From the NCBI GenBank assembly GCA_031281985.1, contig JAITEO010000215.1, positions 1 through 6,772 of the forward strand: a stretch of DNA of 6,772 bases, read 5' to 3'. This DNA is from Zoogloeaceae bacterium (GTDB lineage Bacteria > Pseudomonadota > Gammaproteobacteria > Burkholderiales > Rhodocyclaceae). Positions 1 through 5,896 of this stretch are shown here, piece after piece. The position numbers and the translations under genes are program-made. Numbering within the stretch: position 1 is the stretch's first letter; every line of letters starts with the position of its first letter. The notes under the pieces are model-generated. The model saw only the letters and a program-made list of their open reading frames with translations. It made no database searches and was not told the DNA's origin.

Positions 1-20
1 GAGCGACTGTAAACCGGTTA

Positions 21-130
21 CGGCAAAAAGTGAGAACCCACTTTTTGCCGGGTTGTCTTGGGTTTGAAGCCAGGCAAAGCCTGGCTTCAAACCGTTAACC
101 CCAACGCAAAACCAGCGCGGTCTTGGGGTT
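21..130 (+). repeat. Composite repeat copy A: three consecutive stem-loops
   Basis: Stem-loop 1 (21-50) pairs CGGCAAAAAGTG (21-32) with CACTTTTTGCCG (39-50), 12 bp with a 6-nt loop. Stem-loop 2 (61-93) pairs 61-75 with 79-93, a perfect 15 bp stem around an AAA loop, core CCAGGC-AAA-GCCTGG. Stem-loop 3 pairs AACCCCAA (97-104) with TTGGGGTT (123-130). The spacer TTGTCTTGGG links loops 1 and 2. The same order, spacing and spacer recur at 3924-4031, so this is one composite unit and not three chance hairpins. No T-run follows the stems, so they are poor terminator candidates. The function is unknown; an intergenic repeat family is the safest description. Confidence 0.8.
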
Positions 131-132
131 CT

Positions 133-210
133 CGTAGGGGCGCACTGCGTGCGCCCGTTGGCCGTCATGTGGCACGGATGATTTGCGGGCGCACGCAGTG
201 CGCCCCTACG
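133..210. repeat. REP-like inverted pair (BIME-like), 25-bp perfect arms
   Basis: Positions 133-157 and 186-210 are perfect 25-base reverse complements separated by 28 bases. Each arm is itself a unit of GTAG (134-137; CTAC at 206-209 for the other strand) followed by a hairpin GGGCGCAC-TGC-GTGCGCCC. A conserved GTAG 5' of a short GC-rich hairpin, arranged as an inverted pair, is the known architecture of REP/BIME elements moved by RAYT (TnpA-REP) enzymes. A third unit, in the orientation of the right arm, lies at 5240-5262. The RAYT link is inferred from architecture only. Confidence 0.75.
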
Positions 211-251
211 GGATCGTGCAGGTGGGTAGTGGGTTCCCTTGCCTTTACCCC

Positions 252-282
252 AAAAAAGGGCAGGCATTGCCTGCCCTTTTTT
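252..282. terminator. Bidirectional intrinsic terminator after ctpA
   Basis: AAAAAAGGGCAGGC (252-265) pairs perfectly with GCCTGCCCTTTTTT (269-282) around a 3-nt ATT loop. The GC-rich core is flanked by A6 and T6, so it gives a U-tract on either strand. On the minus strand it begins 29 bases past the ctpA stop, which suits termination of the envC-ctpA transcript. It could also stop transcripts entering from the left on the plus strand. Its core CAGGC-ATT-GCCTG resembles that of stem-loop 2 at 61-93. Confidence 0.8.
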
Positions 283-293
283 GCTGACTGACC

Positions 294-323
294 CGGCAAA
301 AAGTAGGTTTTTACTTTTTGCCG
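294..323 (-). repeat. Inverted copy of composite-repeat palindrome 1
   Basis: CGGCAAAAAGTA (294-305) pairs with TACTTTTTGCCG (312-323) around a 6-nt loop. Read on the minus strand it matches 3924-3953 at 29 of 30 positions and 21-50 at 27 of 30, so it is the same palindrome in the opposite orientation. It overlaps the 3' end of ctpA: the TAA stop (311-313) and the last codons (Gly-Lys-Lys) lie inside it. The loop-closing pair is A:T here, G:C at 21-50 and G·T at 3924-3953. Confidence 0.8.
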
Positions 324-1708
324 CCACCACCCAATATCTGCAAGCCCTTCAGCAGATTGAGCGCCTGCTGGAACTGGTAGTCGGAGGCGGAAGCGTATTC
401 CAGGCGTTGCGGCAGGTCTTCCGCGGCTTCTTCCTTGCCCTTATTGTCCGGCGTCTTGGCGGGCTTGTCGCCGGAGGAGGAAGAGGCGGTTGCCGGGGGG
501 GCTTCGCGGTCATTGATCAGGTGGCCTTCGAGGTCGGCTTCGCGCAGGCGCATGCCCCGGCCGCCGTTGGAGCTTTCTTCCACCTCGATGTCCGGCTCTA
601 TGCCCTTGGCTTGGATGGAGCGGCCATTGGGCGTGTAATAGCGGGCAGTGGTCAGCTTGATGGCGGCGTTGTCGGGCAGGGGGACTATCGTTTGCACCGA
701 TCCCTTGCCGAAAGTCTGCGTCCCCATGATCACGGCGCGCTGATGATCCTGCAACGCGCCCGCGACGATTTCCGAGGCGGAAGCCGAGCCGCTGTTGACC
801 AGCACCACCATATGCACGTTCTTGACGCCTTCCGGCAACGCGCGCAGCGGGTCGACCTGCGTGCCGCGCAGGTAATCCTCCGGCATGGCGCGGTATTCCT
901 GTTTGGCATCGGGAATGCGTCCGTCGGTGGAAACCACCTTGCTGCCCGCGGGCAGGAAGGCGCTGGATACGCCAACCGCGCCATTCAGCAGGCCGCCGGG
1001 GTCGTTGCGCAGATCCAGCACCAGACCTTTCAGTTCGCCCTGCACGTAGAGATCATTCAGATGCTTGGCCAGCGAGGCAACGGTGTTTTCCTGGAACTGG
1101 GTCACGCGCACCCAGCCATAACCGGGTTCCACCAGCTTGGACTTGACGCTTTGCACCTTGATGATTTCCCGCGTCAGGGTGACTTCCAAGGGCTTGCTCT
1201 CGCCCTTTCTGAGGATGGAGAGACGAATCCTGGTCTGCGGCTTGCCGCGCATCTTCTTTACGGCGTCATTCAAGCTCATGCCCTTGATGGGCGTATCGTC
1301 CAGCTTGAAAATCAAGTCGCCCGCCTTGATGCCAGCGCGATAGGCGGGCGTATCCTCGATGGGCGAGACCACCTGCACCAAGCCGTCTTCCATGCCCACC
1401 TCGATTCCCAGCCCGCCAAACTCGCCCTGGGTGCCGACTTGCAGTTCGTTGAAGGATTCGGCGTCGAGATAGGAAGAATGCGGATCGAGATTGGAGAGCA
1501 TGCCGGAAATGGCGTTGGCGATCATTTTCTTGTCTTCGATCGGTTCGACATAGCCCTGCTTGACGGCGTTGAATACCTCGGCGAAGGTACGCAGTTCTTC
1601 CACCGGCAAGCCGACGTCCCGTTCGGCGAAGGCGGGAAATTGCAGGCTGATGAGCACACCGGCGACAAAGCCGCCGAGCGCGAGACTGAAGGATTCTTTT
1701 CTGTTCAT
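311..1708 (-). CDS. ctpA: C-terminal processing peptidase, S41 family
   Basis: A periplasmic serine protease (465 residues) that trims or degrades exported proteins from their C-termini. Residues 1-28 form a Sec-type signal or anchor with a probable cleavage site after AFA, followed by an N-terminal helical segment. A PDZ domain spans about 98-180, including the carboxylate-loop region GGLGIEVG. The S41 core spans about 185-375. By alignment in memory with E. coli Prc and algal D1 protease, the Ser/Lys dyad is Ser310 (in NSGSASASEI) and Lys335 (in FGKGSVQ), with the supporting Gln339; all are present. A low-complexity linker (about 400-430) precedes a helical tail. The longer open frame to 1885 overlaps envC and lacks a signal, so the ATG at 1708 was chosen, with an AGAG-type site upstream. 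It follows the envC-like gene by 10 bases and is surely co-transcribed. The last residues, GGGGKK and the stop, lie partly in an intergenic repeat. The exact Ctp subfamily and substrates are not determined by sequence. Confidence 0.93.
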   Translation of the reverse strand: MNRKESFSLALGGFVAGVLISLQFPAFAERDVGLPVEELRTFAEVFNAVKQGYVEPIEDKKMIANAISGMLSNLDPHSSYLDAESFNELQVGTQGEFGGLGIEVGMEDGLVQVVSPIEDTPAYRAGIKAGDLIFKLDDTPIKGMSLNDAVKKMRGKPQTRIRLSILRKGESKPLEVTLTREIIKVQSVKSKLVEPGYGWVRVTQFQENTVASLAKHLNDLYVQGELKGLVLDLRNDPGGLLNGAVGVSSAFLPAGSKVVSTDGRIPDAKQEYRAMPEDYLRGTQVDPLRALPEGVKNVHMVVLVNSGSASASEIVAGALQDHQRAVIMGTQTFGKGSVQTIVPLPDNAAIKLTTARYYTPNGRSIQAKGIEPDIEVEESSNGGRGMRLREADLEGHLINDREAPPATASSSSGDKPAKTPDNKGKEEAAEDLPQRLEYASASDYQFQQALNLLKGLQILGGGGKK

Positions 1709-1718
1709 GTGCGACTCT

Positions 1719-2966
1719 TTATTTGAGAGAAACCCACTGCATGGGGTCAAGTGCCCGTCCCTGATGACGAAGCTCGAAGTATAAACCGGAATCCGAATTG
1801 CCACCGCTACTGCCCGCCGTGCCGATCGTGTCGCCGCCTTCCACCCGATCGCCCACCTGCTTGTAGAGCGCGTCGTTGTTGCCATAGACGCTCAGATAGC
1901 CGGAATCGTGATCGATGATCAAAAGGTTGCCAAAGCCGCGCATCCACTCCGCATAGACGACCTGTCCCTTGGCGATGGCCTTGATTTCGCTTCCCTGGGC
2001 GGCGCGGATGAACAGCCCCTTCCAGGTCGTGCCGCCTTCGCGCGGCGCGCCGAAACGCCCCATGATCGAACCGCGCACCGGCAGCCGCAGCTTGCCCTTG
2101 AGCCGGGCGAAATTGCCGCTGGTGGCGGCGGGCAGGGCGCGGTTTTCCAGTTGTCCGGCGGCGGCGTTCTTCCCGGCATTCTTCCCGGCGTCCTTCTTGG
2201 CGCGTTCTTCGGCTTCCTTCTTCTTTTTCGCGGCGGCCTTGGCCTGTTCCGCCAGCAGCTTGGTCAGGCGGTCGATGAGCTGCGTCAGGCGTTTTTCATC
2301 GCGTTGCAGATTGCCGATTTCCTGCTTCTGCGCCTTGATTTTCCCGGCAATCTGCTGGAGGACCTTTTTGCGCTCGGCCTTCTGCTCCAGCAGCTTGGCG
2401 TGCTCCGTTTCCTGCTCCGCCCGCACTCCGGCAAGCTCGGCTTCCCGCGCCTTCGCGTCCGCCGCCAGCTTCTTCTGCCGCGCGAGGGTGGCGCGCATTT
2501 CCGTCAGCAGGGCGCTGCGCGCGCGCGCGATGATGACGAGATAATAGAGATCGCGCGCCAACTGGTTGGGATCGTTGCCGTTCAGCGCCAGTTGCAGGGC
2601 GTCCGGCGAGGCTTGCAGATACTGGCGGTAGAGGAGCTTTTCCAGTTGTTTTTGCTGTTGCGCCAGGGTGTTTTCCAGATCGCGCGCGTTGCGGGCGAGT
2701 TCCTGCAAGGTGTTTTGCAGCCGGGATTGCTCCTGTTTCAGGGTCATCAACTGCCGCTGGGCGGTGGAAATCTGCTCTTCGGATTGCTTCAACTGATCCG
2801 CGGCATCCACCCGGGATTCCTCGCTGGCGGAAAGCTCTTTTTTCAGGGCTTCGATGCGCCCGCGCAACTCCTTCAAATCCTCCTTCTTGTCCGCAATCTC
2901 CCCTGTTCCCTGCGCCAGCAGGGAGATGGACCAGAAGGACAGCCAAAGCAGGAAGAACAGGCGCAT
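1719..2966 (-). CDS. envC: EnvC-like murein hydrolase activator (degenerate LytM/M23)
   Basis: A periplasmic regulator of cell-wall amidases at division (415 residues, close to E. coli EnvC). Residues 1-20 are a signal peptide ending near LLAQG. Residues 24-250 are a long Glu/Gln/Lys/Arg-rich coiled coil, as in EnvC, where this part binds FtsX. A Lys/Ala-rich linker (about 244-272) leads to a LytM domain at about 292-415. The metal ligands of active M23 peptidases are missing: the HxxxD segment reads WKGLFIRA (315-322) and the usual HxH reads LYFELR (395-400). This fits a non-catalytic activator rather than an endopeptidase. The ATG at 2966 gives the signal peptide, though no strong ribosome site precedes it. 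ctpA follows within 10 bases; the ferredoxin gene ends 139 bases upstream. That gap shows only weak 5-bp hairpins and no clear promoter. A periplasmic NlpD-type role is less likely because there is no LysM domain or lipobox. Confidence 0.9.
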   Translation of the reverse strand: MRLFFLLWLSFWSISLLAQGTGEIADKKEDLKELRGRIEALKKELSASEESRVDAADQLKQSEEQISTAQRQLMTLKQEQSRLQNTLQELARNARDLENTLAQQQKQLEKLLYRQYLQASPDALQLALNGNDPNQLARDLYYLVIIARARSALLTEMRATLARQKKLAADAKAREAELAGVRAEQETEHAKLLEQKAERKKVLQQIAGKIKAQKQEIGNLQRDEKRLTQLIDRLTKLLAEQAKAAAKKKKEAEERAKKDAGKNAGKNAAAGQLENRALPAATSGNFARLKGKLRLPVRGSIMGRFGAPREGGTTWKGLFIRAAQGSEIKAIAKGQVVYAEWMRGFGNLLIIDHDSGYLSVYGNNDALYKQVGDRVEGGDTIGTAGSSGGNSDSGLYFELRHQGRALDPMQWVSLK

Positions 2967-3105
2967 GGGATTGGGAAGACAGGGTTCGTCCGGGAAAGGT
3001 CAATGGCGATGGCGGGCGCAATGGAAGACGATACTTCGTCGCTCCCAGGCGTTTCGCCTTGCGCCCGCTTTTCCGGACGCTCGCTGGAACGTCCCTGGCT
3101 TTTCG

Positions 3106-3916
<811 letters not shown>

Positions 3917-3923
3917 TTAAAAG

Positions 3924-4031
3924 CGGCAAAAAGTGAAAACCTACTTTTTGCCGGTTTGTCTTGGGATGAAAGCCTGGCAAGCCTGGCTTTGATCCGTGTA
4001 AACCCAACGCAACCCATCTGACCGTGGGTTT
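3924..4031 (+). repeat. Composite repeat copy B between rsmD and coaD
   Basis: Second copy of the unit at 21-130. Stem-loop 1 pairs CGGCAAAAAGT (3924-3934) with ACTTTTTGCCG (3943-3953), then comes the shared spacer TTGTCTTGGG (3956-3965). Stem-loop 2 (3969-3990) pairs AAAGCC with GGCTTT, with an inner GGC/GCC and one mismatch; it is also a GCCTGGC direct repeat. Stem-loop 3 pairs AAACCCA (4000-4006) with TGGGTTT (4025-4031). In loop 3 the third pair is A:T, against C:G in copy A, so base pairing is kept. The unit fills the gap between two essential genes and is transcribed, as its complement, into the coaD leader. Confidence 0.8.
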
Positions 4032-4046
4032 TCGTTGCCATTCAAA

Positions 4047-4086
4047 GCGTCAAAAAACAGATTCGCTGGCTTCTATTTTTTGACGC
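4047..4086. repeat. Inverted repeat overlapping the 3' end of rsmD
   Basis: GCGTCAAAAAA (4047-4057) is the exact reverse complement of TTTTTTGACGC (4076-4086), with an 18-nt loop. It covers the last 12 codons and the TGA stop of rsmD. The GC part of the stem is only five pairs and the poly-A/T lies inside the stem, so it is not a textbook terminator, though it may slow polymerase or block 3' exonucleases. Confidence 0.6.
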
Positions 4087-4616
4087 CTTTCGAGTACATG
4101 AAAATAAACCTGTCCCGCCTGTTTCCGGCGTGTGGCGTGCCACGCGCCCAGGGCTTCGACGGGAAATTCCGCTTCCGCGTACAAATCGCCCTGGGCATCC
4201 AGCAGCGTGTCCAGGAAGGGTTCGAGGCGGGCGAGCCAGCCCAGTCGATAGGGCGGGTCCAGGAACAGCACATCGAACGATGTCGCGCAGGAAACGGCGA
4301 ATTCTAACGCATCTGCCGCAACGAATTCCACTGTCTCCGGCATTTTGAGCCGCTGCGCGTTTTCCTTCAATGCCCGCAGCACGCGCGCGTCTTTTTCCAC
4401 CATCACCACCCGCGCCGCGCCGCGGGAAGCCGCCTCGAAACCCAGGGCGCCGCTTCCCGCGAACAGGTCGAGACAGGCGCGCCCGCTCAAATCCTGTCCC
4501 AGCCAGTTGAACAGGGTCTCCCGCACCCGCCCCGGCGTCGGCCGCAGCCCCGCGCTGTCGGGAAAACGAATAACCTGCCGCCGCCACTGGCCGCCGATGA
4601 TGCGAAGCGAATTCAT
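4050..4616 (-). CDS. rsmD: 16S rRNA (guanine(966)-N2)-methyltransferase
   Basis: An S-adenosylmethionine-dependent enzyme that methylates N2 of G966 in 16S rRNA during 30S assembly (188 residues, normal for RsmD). The family start RIIGGQWRRQ is at 5-14. PTPGRVRETLFNWL (26-39) is the conserved RPT-x-R-x-RE-x-LFNWL block. The SAM-binding motif I, DLFAGSGALGFEA, is at 50-62, and an acidic residue follows beta strand 2 (VEKDA, 73-77). The catalytic motif IV reads LDPPY (119-123). The open frame extends upstream to 4730, but those residues are hydrophobic, repeat-adjacent and unlike RsmD, so the ATG at 4616 was chosen. Its ribosome site is weak (a T-rich leader ending CGG). The last dozen residues coincide with an inverted repeat and look non-conserved. 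coaD follows after 133 bases of repeat. Confidence 0.94.
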   Translation of the reverse strand: MNSLRIIGGQWRRQVIRFPDSAGLRPTPGRVRETLFNWLGQDLSGRACLDLFAGSGALGFEAASRGAARVVMVEKDARVLRALKENAQRLKMPETVEFVAADALEFAVSCATSFDVLFLDPPYRLGWLARLEPFLDTLLDAQGDLYAEAEFPVEALGAWHATRRKQAGQVYFHVLERRQKIEASESVF

Positions 4617-4779
4617 CCGAAAAAGAAAAATAAAAAAGGCCGTGCAAAACAAAAAGGTCGAAACGCACGCGGCGCGCATTATTTCATATCGAACGCTTCT
4701 TTTGCGCTTTGCCTTTCTGACCGAATGCAATCCAAAGCGGAGAAAAACCTTGCCAGACGAAGCGCCGCCGCTTGCCGTC

Positions 4780-4809
4780 CCCTCTCCCCCAATCCTTTGG
4801 GGGAGAGGG
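4780..4809. repeat. CCCTCTCCC-type palindrome
   Basis: CCCTCTCCCCCAA (4780-4792) pairs perfectly with TTGGGGGAGAGGG (4797-4809) around a 4-nt loop. A further GGGAGAGGG word follows shortly after at about 4824, and a CCCTCTCCC word at about 4910. Such C/T-rich palindromes are dispersed intergenic repeats in many proteobacteria. There is no T-run on either side, so a terminator role is doubtful. Confidence 0.6.
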
Positions 4810-5043
4810 TGCCCGGCAGGGCGGGAGAGGGGGCGGCACGGCGCGTTGTGTCAGGGTTTTTCCGGGAAAGTTGCTGTCTGCATGGGCTGCGCGTCGCATG
4901 GAACGACGCCCTCTCCCAGCCTTCGGCAAGCGTTTGCGCTTCGTCTGGAAAGGTCGCTCCACAGGATAAGCATGAATACCATCGGGTTGGCAGGGCAATT
5001 GCGTGAAGTTGCCGTATGGCGCGGATAAAGGCGCTTGTCTGCC

Positions 5044-5150
5044 TCCCCCCTGAATACAAGGGAAGGGCAGGGGAGGGGTTGCGGCAGGGTGCAGTCGTCA
5101 AGGTCGAATGCAAACCGAAGCGCCGCAATCCCCCCACAATACAAAGGGAA
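5044..5150. repeat. Two related short elements, C6-AATACAA-GGGAA
   Basis: Positions 5044-5064 and 5129-5150 share a pattern: T, six C, three variable bases, ATACAA with an optional extra A, then GGGAA. They lie 85 bases apart in direct orientation with unrelated sequence between them. They look like partial copies of one dispersed repeat; the full unit cannot be defined from two copies. Confidence 0.45.
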
Positions 5151-5239
5151 ATCCTCCGGCTCTGTCGGGGGGTATTTCCAGTCAGAGGAACCGTGCGGTC
5201 TTGCAGGGGCAAACCATTCGCGCCGCGTGACGGCCAAAC

Positions 5240-5262
5240 GGGCGCATGCAATGCGCCCCTAC
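5240..5262 (-). repeat. Single REP-like unit (GTAG plus hairpin)
   Basis: Read on the minus strand: GTAG (5262-5259) followed by GGGCGCAT-TGC-ATGCGCCC. It matches both arms of the pair at 133-210 at 21 of 23 positions. The two differences fall on the two sides of the loop-closing base pair (T:A here, C:G there), so the hairpin is kept. It lies 41 bases past the end of the 188-residue gene. Confidence 0.7.
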
Positions 5263-5303
5263 AAGCAGTATCGTCGAGCAAAAGTTCCATCAAGAACGAA
5301 ACA

Positions 5304-5870
5304 CTAGAATTCCACGTCATCCGCGATATTTCCTCCCGCATCCCTGGAAAAGCGCTCGTCATACTCTTTTTTCTTTTCCTCACGGTAGTTCAGAAATTCC
5401 CGGGTCTCTTCCGCGCGCTCTTCGCCGCTGGTTCGTCTTGTCATATATTGCATGGCAATCGTCTGAAAATCGCCGAGATTGATGCCGTAGTTGTCCAGTA
5501 TCCACTGTGCGCCGTCCAGCCCGTGGCCGTATGCCGAGTCTCTTGCCGCGCTCAATTCCTCGTAGAAGTAGCGGTCGGTTCTGAGTTTTTCGAGGTTTTC
5601 CTTACCTTCGGGCGAAACGTTGGGGCGGATGTTTTTCAGTTTGGGATTTGCGACCTCCTTTTCCCAGTATTGCCCGAAAAGGGCGGACATCTGAAACGAC
5701 GTATCCTCCGCCATTCGCCGCGACCAGATTGCGGTAAGCTCGTCCCAAACCGCGCCGTCAATGCCCATTGCCGCATATACGGTTTCTGCCGCGACGCCGG
5801 ACGATATTACCTTGGACATTTCCGCCCAATCCTGAAACGATATGCCGTGAACCGGCTCCAGATTCGCCAT
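5304..5870 (-). CDS. Uncharacterised helical acidic protein
   Basis: I do not recognise this 188-residue protein with confidence. It has no signal peptide, membrane segment or cysteine, and is predicted soluble and mostly helical. The N-terminal part (about 8-58) has a Trp-rich pattern: ISFQDW, then MGIDGAVWDELTAIW and RRMAEDTSF. A similar pattern recurs at about 117-146 (YGINLGDF, then QYMTRR), suggesting two copies of one helical unit. The C-terminus is highly charged (about 149-175, EE/KKK-rich helix) with an acidic end, ADDVEF. The ATG at 5870 has a strong GGGAGG site six bases away. It starts 26 bases after the zinc-ribbon gene, so the two are probably one operon. Base composition is lower in GC than in rsmD or envC. 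It may belong to a Pfam DUF family; a profile search would settle this. Confidence 0.8.
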   Translation of the reverse strand: MANLEPVHGISFQDWAEMSKVISSGVAAETVYAAMGIDGAVWDELTAIWSRRMAEDTSFQMSALFGQYWEKEVANPKLKNIRPNVSPEGKENLEKLRTDRYFYEELSAARDSAYGHGLDGAQWILDNYGINLGDFQTIAMQYMTRRTSGEERAEETREFLNYREEKKKEYDERFSRDAGGNIADDVEF

Positions 5871-5896
5871 TTTTTGCCTCCCTCAAGTTTGATGGC

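Larger units (their letters stand above)
1..310. other. Gene-free stem-loop chain downstream of ctpA
   Basis: No convincing gene lies here; the short open frames are made by the repeats. Nearly the whole stretch is inverted repeats placed head to tail: stem-loops at 21-50, 61-93 and 97-130, a large inverted pair at 133-210, a U-tract terminator at 252-282, and a further palindrome at 294-323 that overlaps the end of ctpA. Only 1-20 and about 211-251 are unstructured by eye. The region lies downstream of the envC-ctpA pair, and the gene on its far side is outside the window. Confidence 0.75.
4617..5303. other. Gene-free region rich in decayed repeats
   Basis: No credible gene on either strand. 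The open frames translate to Ser/Pro/Leu/Arg-rich strings typical of read-through of CCCTCTCCC-type repeats. Contents: a T-rich rsmD leader (4617-4650); a weak promoter candidate for rsmD on the minus strand (TG-A-AATAAT, 4686-4678, extended -10 without a recognisable -35); a 13-bp palindrome at 4780-4809; two related GC-clamp elements at 5044-5064 and 5129-5150; C6 at 5130-5135 facing G6 at 5167-5172; and a REP-like unit at 5240-5262. No U-tract terminator was found after the gene that ends at 5304. Confidence 0.65.

Noticed and set aside
133..210. CRISPR or phage attachment site
   Set aside because: There are only two arms, in inverted orientation, each an internal hairpin with a GTAG; no regular direct repeats, spacers, cas gene or integrase.
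239..1726. Long plus-strand open frame (495 codons)
   Set aside because: It is antisense to ctpA, whose PDZ and S41 motifs are unmistakable. The translated product has no recognisable domain and reflects GC-rich codon bias on the opposite strand.
1709..1885. N-terminal extension of CtpA by 59 residues
   Set aside because: It overlaps the envC-like 3' end, is Arg/Ala-rich shadow sequence, and would hide the signal peptide.
3040..3070. AGGCG-TTT-CGCCT hairpin between ferredoxin and envC
   Set aside because: Five-base stem without a T-run; too weak to call a terminator.
4617..4730. N-terminal extension of RsmD by 38 residues including a hydrophobic stretch
   Set aside because: RsmD is cytosolic and starts with the RIIGG segment. 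The extension comes from a T-rich leader and does not fit the family.
4679..5383. Minus-strand open frame of 234 codons upstream of rsmD
   Set aside because: The translation contains Ser-Pro-Ala-Leu-Pro and Gly-Leu-Gly-Glu-Arg-Gly strings typical of translated intergenic repeats, and it overlaps the end of the 188-residue gene.
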